From Chryseobacterium sp. FP211-J200 (GTDB lineage: Bacteria; Bacteroidota; Bacteroidia; Flavobacteriales; Weeksellaceae): 64,000 nt of DNA. The position numbers and the translations under genes were made by a program. The notes below the pieces were generated by a model that had not been told where the DNA came from, ran no database searches, and was given only the letters and a program-made list of their open reading frames with translations. The first letter of the stretch is position 1. The number at the start of each line of letters is the position of its first letter. The stretch lies in the NCBI RefSeq assembly GCF_001643375.1, contig NZ_LSHB01000001.1, forward strand, positions 30,761 through 94,760, written 5' to 3'. This document shows, in pieces, positions 24,797 to 34,716 of the stretch.

Positions 24797-27694
24797 TTAT
24801 TTCTCTTTCACATCTCTACTAACCTGCTTCTCCGCATTCTCAGCCTTCCTTTCCTGCGCACGTTTGTCTTTTCGTTGTTGCGCTCGGGATTTTTTCTCAG
24901 CCCGTTTTTCTTCACGGATGACTTTGTTGGATTTGGTATTGTAAAGCGCATCCATAATGCCTTGTCCGGTTTTGCTGAAGATTTTGATTTTCGGTTTCTC
25001 GTGTGTTCCTGTTACCACAACAGGGAAACCGATCCATCCGCCTGGTGGCAAACCAACTCTGATTCGGAAATCGAGCAGGCCGTTGAAACTGGTCGTCCCG
25101 CTAATTGACGGTCTCAAAACTGAGACTTTGAAAGTAAATGGATCCACGTGAATCAAATTGTTTTTGATGTTCGTTTTGATGTCAACCCCCTTCATATCGG
25201 GATTGTTGAAGGCATCTGCGCCAATACCGTTTCCGACTGCGGAAAGCATTTTTAGGTTTTTGACTTCGACATCTTTTAGATTGACGTTTCCGCCTCCTTC
25301 AAGAGATGGGTAGATCGGTTTCATATTCCCGTCAAAATCGCCTTTCAATTTATAATCAAGAGAAACAATTCCCTTCACATCTTTGGCTGCAGTTGCCATT
25401 TCGCGAATCATATCGATTTCTTTGTAAGCTCTCTGAACATCGAAGTTATCAACTTTCAAAGCGACATCGTAATTGGCCGTGATCGGTGACTCGTTTTGAT
25501 ATCTTGCATCTATTCCCATTCTGCTTCCGACAATGTCGAAGCTTGTATTCTTCAGGTAAACTTCGCCTTTGTTGACAGACGCCAATCCCACAAGATTATT
25601 CAATCCAAGTCCTTTGAATTCTACCTTTTTAGCATTCGCTTCCAGAGAAACATCCAGATTTGTTGGAACAATCACAACGCCGCTGCTTTTCGGATTTTCT
25701 TCTTTCGCATATTCTACAGCTAGCGATTTGTCTTTGTTGTCGCCTTCTTTCAACGCCATAAATTCATCAACCAAAATGTAATTAGATTTAAGATGGAATT
25801 TACCGTGCAAAGTTCCTTTTCTCTCGATGAAATAATTAATAGTATTTAAAAGATAGCCATTCAAGGCGAAATCAGATTTTCCATAAGTCGCATAGAATTT
25901 TCTAAACCACATTTTCTCATTTTCAAATTCGAAATTTCCTTCTTTGATAAAAAATGATTTTGGGAGATATTCAGTGGTGGCTTTGATATTTTTTAAGATT
26001 AAGTTTCCTCGGTTGTCCAATCTGCTGTATTGTCCTGTTGTCGCGTAACTTTGACGACCATTCAAAGATAAATCTGCCATTATCAGACCACTGACATCAA
26101 ATCCTTCTTTCCTGAAAACCTGATAGATTCGGCCAATGTTCAAAACGCCTTTTGCTCTGATTTTATATAACAGATCTTCGAAGTTTTGAAGGTCTGCATT
26201 CACAAATACAGGATTTCCTTCAAAATCAAATTTGAACGGATCAAGTTTCACACCCAGACTTTTGAAGGTCCCATCTGTATTATAAATATTCGCTAAAATA
26301 TTGATGTTCTGAATCGCATTCGGATAATATTTCGTTTTCAGCCAGCCATTTTTCAGATTAAAATAACCTTTCGTCTTTGGGAATAATTTTTTATCCAAAT
26401 TGAAAATACCATTCGATTGAATATCCGTATTCATAAGACCTTTCAGTTCAATATCTTTCAATCCCAAAGCTGAATCCAAGGTGGCCAGATCAATTCCACC
26501 TTTGATGTTGGCATTGATTTTCATTTCGTCCATTCCCTGAGTTCTTACAACGGCTCGGAACTTATTATTTTTACCCAGATCAAAACTCAGATTTCGAAGG
26601 TCGAGTAGGAGTTTGTTGGTGTCCAATGATGGTAGATCCACATTCAGATCCATATTCAAATTGTTCATTGGAACTGGCGCATTGCTGTTGGAAACCGAAC
26701 CATTATTGATTTTAAGACTGGCTTTCAAATCGGGTTTCTGGTTTTTCGGCTCACTGAATCTACCTTTTAAACTGAAGAACAAATCACTATTTCCCTCGAT
26801 TTTCGTGTCTTTCACCCAACTTAAATATTGCGGTGGCAAAACGGACAACATATCTTTAATCGTCGTTTTTTCCGACGCCGCATTGATATTCAAATTATAA
26901 CCATCCTTCAAAATACTCACAAAACCGGTGAATTTCAAAGGCAGTTCATTGATTCTCAACTCATTTTTTCTCAAAACAAAAGTCAAGGCATTGGTGTTGA
27001 TTCTCGTAATCAAATCGGCGTGAAGTGACTTTTCTTTGGCGTACCAAATTCTATTTAATGCAAAATCAAGTTTGTCGATTCCAAGGTCGGTTTCGAGGTC
27101 GAAAATATCTTCGCTTAATCCGCCTTTTCCTGTATAGTTAAGACCTTTCGCATTTACCAAAACATTGGCTGCGTGGTCATTGTATTTGATGTTCCAGTTT
27201 TTCAGTTTAATTAAATCTAATTTGATTGAAGCGCCAGCTTCCGTCGTGTCTTTTGGTTTTTCCGAAGGTTTGGAAACGTAAACATTGTAATTTGCCTGAC
27301 CTTTGGAATTGACGAAAACGTTTGCTACAGCATCATTCACATATATCTCATCAATTTTGATTTCTTGGTCAAAAATTAAATTTTTAAGATTGATTCCGAC
27401 TGAAACGTCTTTTGCCGCGAGCAATGTATCTTGTTCAAATGGCTTGGAGCCTTTGAGTAAAAAATCGTCCACAGAAACCGTCAGAGAAGGGAAGTGGCGG
27501 AAAAATGTAAGGTGTGTTTTCTTATAATCGAGTTTGCCAGCCAAATGTTTGTTAGCAAATATCTTTACCTGATTCGAAATCTGTCCGGGAAAAAGAATCG
27601 GAATAATGAACATTAGAAATAGGATAGAAGCAATCGTAATTCCCAGCCATTTTAATATTTTCAGCAACACTGATGTTATATTTCCCGCACTCAT
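24797..27694 (-). CDS. AsmA family protein
   Basis: A 965-residue envelope protein with one N-terminal membrane helix (WLGITIASILFLMFIIPILF, about residues 16-35) and a very long beta-rich periplasmic part, as in AsmA/TamB-like bridge proteins that are linked to lipid transport and outer-membrane assembly. 'LKYKKTHLTFFRHFPSLTVSVDDF'-like N-terminal repeats and the AsmA C-terminal domain ('PSLEGGGNVNLKDVEVKNL', 'GVDIKTNIKNNLIHVDPFTF') are visible. The last about 40 residues are a highly charged Lys/Arg/Glu tail. Single gene on the minus strand. Confidence 0.88.
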   Translation of the reverse strand: MSAGNITSVLLKILKWLGITIASILFLMFIIPILFPGQISNQVKIFANKHLAGKLDYKKTHLTFFRHFPSLTVSVDDFLLKGSKPFEQDTLLAAKDVSVGINLKNLIFDQEIKIDEIYVNDAVANVFVNSKGQANYNVYVSKPSEKPKDTTEAGASIKLDLIKLKNWNIKYNDHAANVLVNAKGLNYTGKGGLSEDIFDLETDLGIDKLDFALNRIWYAKEKSLHADLITRINTNALTFVLRKNELRINELPLKFTGFVSILKDGYNLNINAASEKTTIKDMLSVLPPQYLSWVKDTKIEGNSDLFFSLKGRFSEPKNQKPDLKASLKINNGSVSNSNAPVPMNNLNMDLNVDLPSLDTNKLLLDLRNLSFDLGKNNKFRAVVRTQGMDEMKINANIKGGIDLATLDSALGLKDIELKGLMNTDIQSNGIFNLDKKLFPKTKGYFNLKNGWLKTKYYPNAIQNINILANIYNTDGTFKSLGVKLDPFKFDFEGNPVFVNADLQNFEDLLYKIRAKGVLNIGRIYQVFRKEGFDVSGLIMADLSLNGRQSYATTGQYSRLDNRGNLILKNIKATTEYLPKSFFIKEGNFEFENEKMWFRKFYATYGKSDFALNGYLLNTINYFIERKGTLHGKFHLKSNYILVDEFMALKEGDNKDKSLAVEYAKEENPKSSGVVIVPTNLDVSLEANAKKVEFKGLGLNNLVGLASVNKGEVYLKNTSFDIVGSRMGIDARYQNESPITANYDVALKVDNFDVQRAYKEIDMIREMATAAKDVKGIVSLDYKLKGDFDGNMKPIYPSLEGGGNVNLKDVEVKNLKMLSAVGNGIGADAFNNPDMKGVDIKTNIKNNLIHVDPFTFKVSVLRPSISGTTSFNGLLDFRIRVGLPPGGWIGFPVVVTGTHEKPKIKIFSKTGQGIMDALYNTKSNKVIREEKRAEKKSRAQQRKDKRAQERKAENAEKQVSRDVKEK

Positions 27695-27747
27695 AAATTT
27701 AGATTTTTATGATTAATTCAAAGACTGTGCTAAAAATCAATTCACAA

Positions 27748-27775
27748 AAAAACTTCCTCGTTTTGAGAAAGGTTT
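27748..27775 (-). terminator. possible terminator after the GDSL hydrolase
   Basis: AACTTCCTC and GAGAAAGGTT form an imperfect stem around TTTT-rich loop bases; on the minus strand it is followed by TTTTTTTG. It lies after the stop of the hydrolase gene (27797). The stem has a gap and a mismatch, so the call is tentative. Confidence 0.45.
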
Positions 27776-27796
27776 TGAAGCTTTATTTATGAATGT

Positions 27797-28426
27797 TTAT
27801 AAATATTTTTCGATGATCGGAAGGGCGCTTTCAGCCATCATTTTGTAACCCTTTTCGTTGGGGTGAACGCCGTCTTTGGAAAGTAAAATCTCTTTGTTTT
27901 CTAAAAACGCGGAATGAAAATCGATGTAAGTTAAAACGTTTTCAGTTGCAATATCTTTAAGGATCTGATTGTATACCAAAACATCTTCGTTTGTTCTGAT
28001 CTTTCCAGTTGCTGAGATCTTAGAATCAATTTTCTCAGAAATTGGAAGAATGCTGACCAAATAAATATCGTCTGAATAAAGCTTTGCATCTTGAATTGCA
28101 GTTTTAATATTTACCTTAAACTGTGATTGATTTACTATTTGATTTCCATCTTTTACAGCCAGATCATTGGCACCATAACCGATGAATACGATATTTCCGT
28201 CAGCTGAATTTCTGGCTTTCATCTCGTGCGGAATCCTTTTGACCAGACCTTCCGACGTTTCGCCACCAATTCCGAGATTGAAAAGAATCAGTTCATTCGA
28301 ACTTCCTTCATTATATTTCTGTAGCGCATATCTTTTCAGAATATCTACCCAACCACCAAAAATACCATCATATTCTCCGTAAGTAATACTGTCACCGAAG
28401 AATAACCCGTAAATCATTTTCTTCAT
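27797..28426 (-). CDS. SGNH/GDSL family hydrolase
   Basis: A 209-residue esterase/lipase-type protein without a clear signal peptide. Catalytic blocks: 'GLFFGDSITYGEYD' (Ser in GDS, residue 12), 'NLGIGGETSEGL' (block II Gly), 'VFIGYGANDLAV' (block III Asn) and 'SKDGVHPNEKGYKMMA' (Asp and His). Probable cytosolic arylesterase or lysophospholipase (TesA-like). It starts 11 bases after the barstar-like gene, in one run with purL. Confidence 0.87.
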   Translation of the reverse strand: MKKMIYGLFFGDSITYGEYDGIFGGWVDILKRYALQKYNEGSSNELILFNLGIGGETSEGLVKRIPHEMKARNSADGNIVFIGYGANDLAVKDGNQIVNQSQFKVNIKTAIQDAKLYSDDIYLVSILPISEKIDSKISATGKIRTNEDVLVYNQILKDIATENVLTYIDFHSAFLENKEILLSKDGVHPNEKGYKMMAESALPIIEKYL

Positions 28427-28437
28427 TTCCTTTTAAA

Positions 28438-28830
28438 TCAATCTAAAATTAAAGTAATGTTCTGATGCGATTCTAGAATCTCAATTAAGATTTCGAATAA
28501 GGTTTGTCCGTTTCCATCAATCAAATCATCCAGTTTTTGTTGTATCAATTCAACATTAAAAGGCTTTCCTTGCTTGATTTTGTTTTCGTAAAAAATTTTG
28601 GTCGCTTCAAAACCCAGATCCTGCTTTGATTTCTCAGATTCTCTCCAAATAATTTCACCTTCAAATCCATAAAGAATATCATCAAAACCATCCAAAGTCC
28701 CGACTTTCCAATCCGCATCTTTCATCAAGACATCAGAAACTTCTTCATAGAATCCTAATAAATCAGAAAAATGGCTGCCATTGATGACAGCCGATTTCTT
28801 GTTATTTTTATTTGAAGTATTCGACTCCAT
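28438..28830 (-). CDS. barstar-like ribonuclease inhibitor
   Basis: A 130-residue protein with the barstar fold pattern: 'SAVINGSHFSDLLGFYEEVSDVLM', 'WKVGTLDGFDDILYGFEGEI' (barstar helix with Asp residues that cover the barnase active site), and a C-terminal 'LFEILIEILESHQNITLIL'. Barstar proteins bind and block barnase-type RNases. No barnase gene lies nearby. The start overlaps the end of purL by 23 bases, which suggests coupled translation. Whether it is an orphan immunity protein or has another partner is unknown. Confidence 0.8.
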   Translation of the reverse strand: MESNTSNKNNKKSAVINGSHFSDLLGFYEEVSDVLMKDADWKVGTLDGFDDILYGFEGEIIWRESEKSKQDLGFEATKIFYENKIKQGKPFNVELIQQKLDDLIDGNGQTLFEILIEILESHQNITLILD

Positions 28831-31800
28831 TTTTAAAGATGTTGTGATAATTCGCAGTTGGAATATTTTTCATCAAACCTTCTGCAAAACGTTCAGGATG
28901 TCCCATTCTGCCATAGATTTTTCCACACGGACTTGTGATTCCTTCTATTCCGAACAAAGAATTATTAGGATTGAAAGGCATTCCGTGAGCAACGTTTCCG
29001 TCTAAATCTAAATATTGAGTCGCAATCTGTCCGTTCTCATACAACTTCTGAATTTCCGCTTCTGAAGCCATAAAACGACCTTCACCATGAGAAATTGGAA
29101 TAGTATAAACCTGGTCTTTCATTCCTTTCAACCAAGGCGATTCGTCGTTTAGAACTTTCACGTTGACCATCTGAGAAATATGTCTTCTGATTGCGTTGTG
29201 AGCCAAGGTCGGAGAATTTTCGTCCAAGTCCTTAATTCTTCCGTAAGGCAACAATCCTGACTTGACCAAAGCCTGAAAACCGTTACAGATTCCGATGATC
29301 ATTCCGTCTCTGTCGAGTAATTCGTGAACAGCATTTCGCATTTTTTCGTTCTTCAGAACATTCACGATGAATTTCGCAGAACCATCCGGCTCATCACCCG
29401 CAGAGAAACCTCCTGAGAATGCTAAAATCTGTGACGTTTTGATTTCTTCTACCCACGCATCAATACTTTCGTCCAATAATTGGTGGTTGATATTGATCAA
29501 AGGCAAACTGCTTACAATTGCGCCTTCTTTTTGGAAAGCGTTCAGCGTATCGTATTCGCAATTTGTTCCCGGAAAAATCGGTGCAAATACTTTTGGCTGA
29601 GCGATTCCGTGTTTCTTGATGATGATATTTCTTGGGTTGATTGAGTTCAGTTTTGAATCTAATTCAACCACTATTTTTTCTCTTTCTACTGTTGAGAAAA
29701 GGTTTTCAAATGTATTGGTATTGGCTGCTAATAATTTTTCAATTGCAAATTCAGAGTCATTGATTTTAAGAACATTAGAATCTTTAACTTCTCCGATGAA
29801 TTGAAGTGTTACAGTGCTTAATTCTTCTTTGGATTCGATGATTAAGCTGCCGACATTTTTCGTTAATAATGATTTTTCTTCAACTGTAATCTCAGCACCC
29901 AATCTATTTCCGAAACTCATTTTAGCTAGAGCAACTGCAACACCGCCTTCTTTCACGGTCTTCACAGAAACAATTTTGCCGGCTTTGATATTTTCAAAAA
30001 TCAATTCAAAAACACTCTTTAAATTATCATAGTTTGGAAGTCCGTTTTCCTGTGGAATATGATTGAAGAAATAGATTTTATTTCCTGCATGTTTAAATTC
30101 CGGAGAGATTACATTTTTCTTTTCTCCATTAGCACAAGCGAAAGAAATCAACGTTGGCGGAACATTCAGATCCTGATACGTTCCACTCATCGAATCCTTA
30201 CCTCCGATGGCTGCTAAACCAAGGTTAATCTGCGCATCATAAGCTCCCAAAAGAGAAGCCAGAGGCTTGCCCCATTTCTCAGGATTCTGACCTAATTTCT
30301 CAAAATATTCCTGAAAACTTAATCTTACATTTTTATAATCGCCACCCATCGCAACGATTTTTGCAACGCTTTCAACGACGGCATAAGATGCTCCCAATAA
30401 CGAGTTTTGCTTTGAAATTTCAGCATCAAATCCCCAACTTGCAAAAGAAACTGTTTCAATATTTTTTGCACCTAAAATCGGTAAGGTTTGAGCGCTTCCC
30501 TCCATCAAAGTCTGCTGATATTTTCCACCCAAAGGCATCGCAACCGTAGTCGCACCGATGGATGAATCAAACATTTCTAACAAACCTTTTTGAGAAGCAA
30601 CGTTTTTATCTGCAAGAATTTTTAAGAAATTCTCTTCGTTGAAAGTCTGAGTTTCTTCTTTCAATTCATTAAGATGCGTAATCTTAACTTCCTGACTTTT
30701 AGAACAACCGTTGGTATCCAGGAATTCTCTTGAAAGATCAACAATTTTATCGCCTTTCCAGAACATCTGCATTCTTCCGGAATCTGTCACTTTCGCCACT
30801 TCAACAGCGACAATATTTTCAGCTTCACAGAATTTGATGAACTGCTCTTTATCTTTTGGTTCAACCACAACCGCCATTCTTTCCTGAGATTCAGAAATGG
30901 CAAGCTCAGTTCCGTTCAAACCTTCATATTTTAAAGGTAAAACATCCAGATTAACTTCCAAAGAATCAGCGATTTCACCGATGGCTACAGAAACACCTCC
31001 AGCCCCAAAATCATTTGATTTCTTGATTAGTCTCGTCACTTCAGGATTTCTGAATAATCTCTGGATTTTACGTTCTTCAACGGCGTTTCCTTTCTGAACT
31101 TCAGAACTCATTGTGTGAATCGAAGTTTCGTCCTGTTCTTTCGAACTTCCGCTTGCTCCACCAACACCATCACGACCCGTTGCACCACCTAAAATGATGA
31201 TAGAATCGCCAGCTTCAGGCTTTTCACGTCTTACCCAATCCACTGGAACGGCACCGGTAACGAAACCAACTTCCATTCTTTTTGCTTTGTAGCCTTCATC
31301 GTAGATTTCAGAAACCATGGTAGTTGCCAAACCAATTTGGTTACCATAAGAAGAATATCCGTTTGCCGCCTGTTTTGTGATTGTTTTTTGAGGTAACTTA
31401 CCAGGTAACGTTTTATCAACAGATTCCAAAACATCAGCAGCACCCGTCAATCTCATCGCCTGGAATACGAAAGAACGTCCGGACAAAGGATCTCTGATCG
31501 CACCACCTAAACACGTTGAAGCACCTCCAAAAGGTTCAATTTCAGTTGGGTGATTGTGCGTTTCATTTTTGAATAATAAATACCACGGTTCTTTTTTACC
31601 ATCATATTCAGCTTCGATCTGGATCGTACAGGCGTTGATTTCATCAGAAACCACCAAGTTATCCAGGTTACCTGTTTTATGGAAATATCTTCCGCAAACC
31701 GTTGCCAAATCCATTAAAGAGATCGGTTTCAATTCGCGTCCTAAGAATTTTCTTTTTTCGATATAATCATTGAAAATGGTTTCCAATGTATGTTTAAACT

Positions 31801-32503
31801 GTCCTTCAAACTCTATATTTGATAGTTCCGTTTCAAAAGTTGTGTGACGGCAATGATCACTCCAATACGTGTCTAAAACTTTCAGTTCAGTTTCTGTAGG
31901 ATTTCTCTTCTCAGTTTTAAAATAGTCCTGAATGAATTTTAAATCATCCAAACCTAATGCAAAACCGTGTGAATTGTAAAAATCGTTAAGCTGTGAATCT
32001 GTAAAATCGTTAAAACCTTCATGAATCAAAACTTGTGACGGCGTTTCTTCTGCTGGAATATTTAAAATTGATAAATCTTTTTCTTGAGATTCCACCTTGT
32101 TGATGAGAAGATCTTTGATTTTTGTCAAATCAGATTCAGAAACACCTTCAAACTCGATGAGTTTACCGCTTCTTACTTTAGATTTCTCATTTTCAGTCAG
32201 CAAAGCAATACACTGTTGCGCAGAATCTGCACGTTGGTCGTATTGTCCGGGCAAAAATTCTAATGCGAAATAAACTCCTACTGCAGGATTTTCTTCGATT
32301 AAAATATCAGTAACCGGATCCACGAAAGTACTGTTGACTACCTTTTCGAACTCACCATCGTTCAAATTGAAAATATCGTACACATTGTACACTTTTACAT
32401 TTTTGACCGACGGAACCACCGCTTTTACTTCATCAAAAATCTTTGGACTTTCTACATCGAAAATTCCTCTTTTTTCTACGAAAATTCTTTTGTTTTGAGA
32501 CAT
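28808..32503 (-). CDS. purL: phosphoribosylformylglycinamidine synthase PurL (single-chain)
   Basis: A 1231-residue enzyme of the long, single-polypeptide type. It converts FGAR, glutamine and ATP to FGAM in step four of purine synthesis. The synthase half shows 'LDTYWSDHCRHTTFETEL', 'FKNETHNHPTEIEPFGGAST' and 'FGAGGVSVAIGEIADSL'. The C-terminal glutamine amidotransferase has 'PGTNCEYDTLNAFQKEGA', 'IIGICNGFQALVKSGLLPYG' (catalytic Cys near residue 1070), 'ISHGEGRFMAS' and 'GRMGHPERF'. No separate purQ or purS is needed. purB is the next pur gene on the same strand, upstream. Confidence 0.96.
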   Translation of the reverse strand: MSQNKRIFVEKRGIFDVESPKIFDEVKAVVPSVKNVKVYNVYDIFNLNDGEFEKVVNSTFVDPVTDILIEENPAVGVYFALEFLPGQYDQRADSAQQCIALLTENEKSKVRSGKLIEFEGVSESDLTKIKDLLINKVESQEKDLSILNIPAEETPSQVLIHEGFNDFTDSQLNDFYNSHGFALGLDDLKFIQDYFKTEKRNPTETELKVLDTYWSDHCRHTTFETELSNIEFEGQFKHTLETIFNDYIEKRKFLGRELKPISLMDLATVCGRYFHKTGNLDNLVVSDEINACTIQIEAEYDGKKEPWYLLFKNETHNHPTEIEPFGGASTCLGGAIRDPLSGRSFVFQAMRLTGAADVLESVDKTLPGKLPQKTITKQAANGYSSYGNQIGLATTMVSEIYDEGYKAKRMEVGFVTGAVPVDWVRREKPEAGDSIIILGGATGRDGVGGASGSSKEQDETSIHTMSSEVQKGNAVEERKIQRLFRNPEVTRLIKKSNDFGAGGVSVAIGEIADSLEVNLDVLPLKYEGLNGTELAISESQERMAVVVEPKDKEQFIKFCEAENIVAVEVAKVTDSGRMQMFWKGDKIVDLSREFLDTNGCSKSQEVKITHLNELKEETQTFNEENFLKILADKNVASQKGLLEMFDSSIGATTVAMPLGGKYQQTLMEGSAQTLPILGAKNIETVSFASWGFDAEISKQNSLLGASYAVVESVAKIVAMGGDYKNVRLSFQEYFEKLGQNPEKWGKPLASLLGAYDAQINLGLAAIGGKDSMSGTYQDLNVPPTLISFACANGEKKNVISPEFKHAGNKIYFFNHIPQENGLPNYDNLKSVFELIFENIKAGKIVSVKTVKEGGVAVALAKMSFGNRLGAEITVEEKSLLTKNVGSLIIESKEELSTVTLQFIGEVKDSNVLKINDSEFAIEKLLAANTNTFENLFSTVEREKIVVELDSKLNSINPRNIIIKKHGIAQPKVFAPIFPGTNCEYDTLNAFQKEGAIVSSLPLININHQLLDESIDAWVEEIKTSQILAFSGGFSAGDEPDGSAKFIVNVLKNEKMRNAVHELLDRDGMIIGICNGFQALVKSGLLPYGRIKDLDENSPTLAHNAIRRHISQMVNVKVLNDESPWLKGMKDQVYTIPISHGEGRFMASEAEIQKLYENGQIATQYLDLDGNVAHGMPFNPNNSLFGIEGITSPCGKIYGRMGHPERFAEGLMKNIPTANYHNIFKNGVEYFK

Positions 32504-32562
32504 TAGATGTCGGATATTTATTAGATTTATTTTAATTTTTTCTGAAATTTATTTTGGCATCG

Positions 32563-32655
32563 AATCTCTGCAGCCCGACTTGAACGGAGCTCTTTTGCCG
32601 CAACGAAGTGGAGGCAAAAAGCGGGAGTGGAAGGCGGATTAAGCTGCCCAAAAAA
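32563..32655. repeat. dispersed repeat element (AGCCCGA...GCGGATTAAGC)
   Basis: The sequence reads AGCCCGACTTGAACGGAGCT, then TTTTGCC (32593-32599), a spacer, GGCAAAA (32613-32619) and GCGGGAGTGGAAGGCGGATTAAGC. It has the same plan as the element at 46050-46158 read on the other strand: AGCCC(C)GA...GA.CGGA...TTTTTTGC...GCAAAAA...GG(C)GGGATNAAGC. From memory such elements are frequent between genes in Chryseobacterium relatives. The remainder of the purB-purL gap (32504-32735) holds nothing else I can name. Confidence 0.7.
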
Positions 32656-32735
32656 TTAAATTTCAATGATCAATACTTTATTCAAACATTAATTGAACAA
32701 AGTAAAAAATGCAGCCCAAAAGACTGCATATCATT

Positions 32736-34163
32736 TTATACTTTGAGGTCAGACTCCAAACCGATCAACTCGTTGTTCACATCCAAAATTGGCTGAACTT
32801 CATTGGCAATGAATTCCTCCGTTTGAATTGGTGCAAAACCGATGAAGTTTTTCGGGTCAAGAACTTCTTTTAATTTTGATTTATCTAGCTTTAATGAGTC
32901 GTCATTCAGGATTCTTTCGATAAGGTCGTTTTCTTTACCTTCCTCTTTCACTTTTTTAGACGCTTCCATAGAATGAACTCTGATTACTTCGTGGATTTCC
33001 TGACGGTCACCACCAGCTTTCACCTCTTCCATAATAATGTATTCTGTCGCCATAAAAGGAAGTTCTTCCATAATATGCTTGTTGATCCTGTTTGGATAAA
33101 CCACGATTCCATTCATGATGTTATTCCAGATCAGTAAGATTGCATCAACGGCTAAAAATGCCTGTGGAATTGTTAATCTCTTGTTTGCAGAATCGTCCAA
33201 TGTTCTTTCAAACCATTGTGTTGAAGCTACCATTGCAGAACTTGTCGTCAAAGACATTACGTATTTTGCCAATGCTCCGATTCTTTCGCTTCTCATTGGG
33301 TTACGTTTGTAAGCCATTGCAGATGATCCGATTTGGTTTTTCTCGAATGGTTCTTCAATTTCTTTAAGATTTTGAAGAAGACGTAAATCGTTCGTGAATT
33401 TATGTGCAGATTGTGCAATATTTCCTAATAAAGCAACTACTTTCGCATCGATTTTTCTGTCGTAAGTTTGACCTGAAACGCCGAAAACTTTTTCGAAACC
33501 GAATCTTTTTGACAATTCTTTATCGAGATGTTTTACTTTAGAATAATCGCCATCGAAAAGTTCAAGAAAACTTGCAGCAGTTCCTGTAGTTCCTTTTACA
33601 CCTCTGAAACGTAGAGTTTCCAAGAAGAAATCAAGTTCCTCGATATCAAGAACCAAACTCTGTAACCAAAGTGTTGCTCTTTTTCCAACGGTTGTCAACT
33701 GAGCTGGTTGGAAATGTGTGAAGCCTAAAGTTGGAAGGTCTTTGTATTGTATTGAAAAATCAGCAAGATTCTTCATCACATTGACCAATTTTTTCTTTAT
33801 AATTAAAAGTCCATCACGGATTTGAATTAAATCAGTGTTGTCTCCTACAAATGCCGAAGTTGCGCCCAAATGGATAATTCCTTTTGCTGAAGGCGCCACA
33901 TCACCATAAGTGTGAACGTGGGCCATGACATCATGACGGAATTTTTTCTCATATTCTGCAGCTATTTCGTAATCGATGTTTTCAACATTGGCTTTCAGTT
34001 CAGCGATCTGCTCGTCCGAGATTTCCAGACCTAGGTCTTTTTCGATTTCAGCAAGGGCTACCCAAAGTTTTCTCCAAGTGCGGAACTTGTTGTTGTGGGA
34101 AAAATTAAACAGCATCTCTTCACTGGAATAGCGCTCTTCCAATGGGTTTTTGTAGGAATTCAT
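32736..34163 (-). CDS. purB: adenylosuccinate lyase PurB
   Basis: A 475-residue cytosolic lyase acting twice in purine synthesis (SAICAR to AICAR, adenylosuccinate to AMP), each time releasing fumarate. The superfamily signature is 'GSSAMAYKRNPMRSERIGALA' (near residue 284); 'HLGATSAFVGDNTDLIQI' and 'TLGFTHFQPAQLTTVGKRA' give the catalytic His and substrate-binding Thr/His. It lies upstream of purL on the same strand, with a 232-base gap holding a repeat element, so it may or may not be co-transcribed. Confidence 0.95.
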   Translation of the reverse strand: MNSYKNPLEERYSSEEMLFNFSHNNKFRTWRKLWVALAEIEKDLGLEISDEQIAELKANVENIDYEIAAEYEKKFRHDVMAHVHTYGDVAPSAKGIIHLGATSAFVGDNTDLIQIRDGLLIIKKKLVNVMKNLADFSIQYKDLPTLGFTHFQPAQLTTVGKRATLWLQSLVLDIEELDFFLETLRFRGVKGTTGTAASFLELFDGDYSKVKHLDKELSKRFGFEKVFGVSGQTYDRKIDAKVVALLGNIAQSAHKFTNDLRLLQNLKEIEEPFEKNQIGSSAMAYKRNPMRSERIGALAKYVMSLTTSSAMVASTQWFERTLDDSANKRLTIPQAFLAVDAILLIWNNIMNGIVVYPNRINKHIMEELPFMATEYIIMEEVKAGGDRQEIHEVIRVHSMEASKKVKEEGKENDLIERILNDDSLKLDKSKLKEVLDPKNFIGFAPIQTEEFIANEVQPILDVNNELIGLESDLKV

Positions 34164-34191
34164 TTCTTTCTTTTTACTTTTTTAGATTAGA

Positions 34192-34199
34192 CAAAATTA
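34192..34199 (-). promoter_or_regulatory. likely -7 element of purB
   Basis: On the minus strand TAATTTTG (34199-34192) fits TAnnTTTG and lies about 30 bases before the purB ATG. The region where TTTG is expected reads TTTTA, so only half of the promoter matches. Confidence 0.45.
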
Positions 34200-34317
34200 A
34201 GAAAATTAACCGATTGAATAAAATGAAATTAAAGATAGAATAAGGATTTAACCAAATTGTATTTTTTTAATCAAATGTTCGGCGAGATATTTGTATCAAA
34301 AAATTAAATCTAATAAA

Positions 34318-34701
34318 ATGGTCTCAAAAAATACTTCTGAAATTAAAGTGACAGTCACTACTGAGTATGATAATTTCAACAGTTATCCCTCTGAAAACCG
34401 ATTCGTTTTCCGTTATAATATTGAAATCGAAAATCTTGGGATCATTCCTGTCAAATTACTTTCGAGAAGATGGATGATATACGATCTTGGATTCGGATTT
34501 ACCGAAGTTGAAGGTGCTGGCGTGATTGGCTTGACACCAGTTATCGAGAGCGGTGAAAAATTCAGTTACTTTTCAAATGTGATATTGAAATCCGGAGTTG
34601 GGAATATGGAAGGGCATTACGTTTTTGAAAATCCTGAGAAAGAGACTTTCAATGTAGGAATTCCGAAGTTTAATTTGGTGTCTGAGGTGTTGAGTAACTA
34701 G
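34318..34701 (+). CDS. apaG: ApaG domain protein
   Basis: A 127-residue single-domain ApaG protein (fibronectin-III-like fold). The conserved core is 'FRYNIEIENLGIIPVKLLSRRWMIYDLGFGFTEVEGAGVIGLTPVIESGEKFSYFSNVILKSGVGNMEGHY'-like, here with 'EVEGAGVIGLTPVI' and 'GNMEGHYVFE' as the clearest blocks. In enterobacteria ApaG affects cobalt resistance and magnesium efflux; the molecular role is not settled. The ATG at 34318 is preferred over an earlier in-frame ATG at 34291 because it begins the family-length product. Confidence 0.9.
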   Translation: MVSKNTSEIKVTVTTEYDNFNSYPSENRFVFRYNIEIENLGIIPVKLLSRRWMIYDLGFGFTEVEGAGVIGLTPVIESGEKFSYFSNVILKSGVGNMEGHYVFENPEKETFNVGIPKFNLVSEVLSN

Positions 34702-34716
34702 ATCTGAAACTTGATT

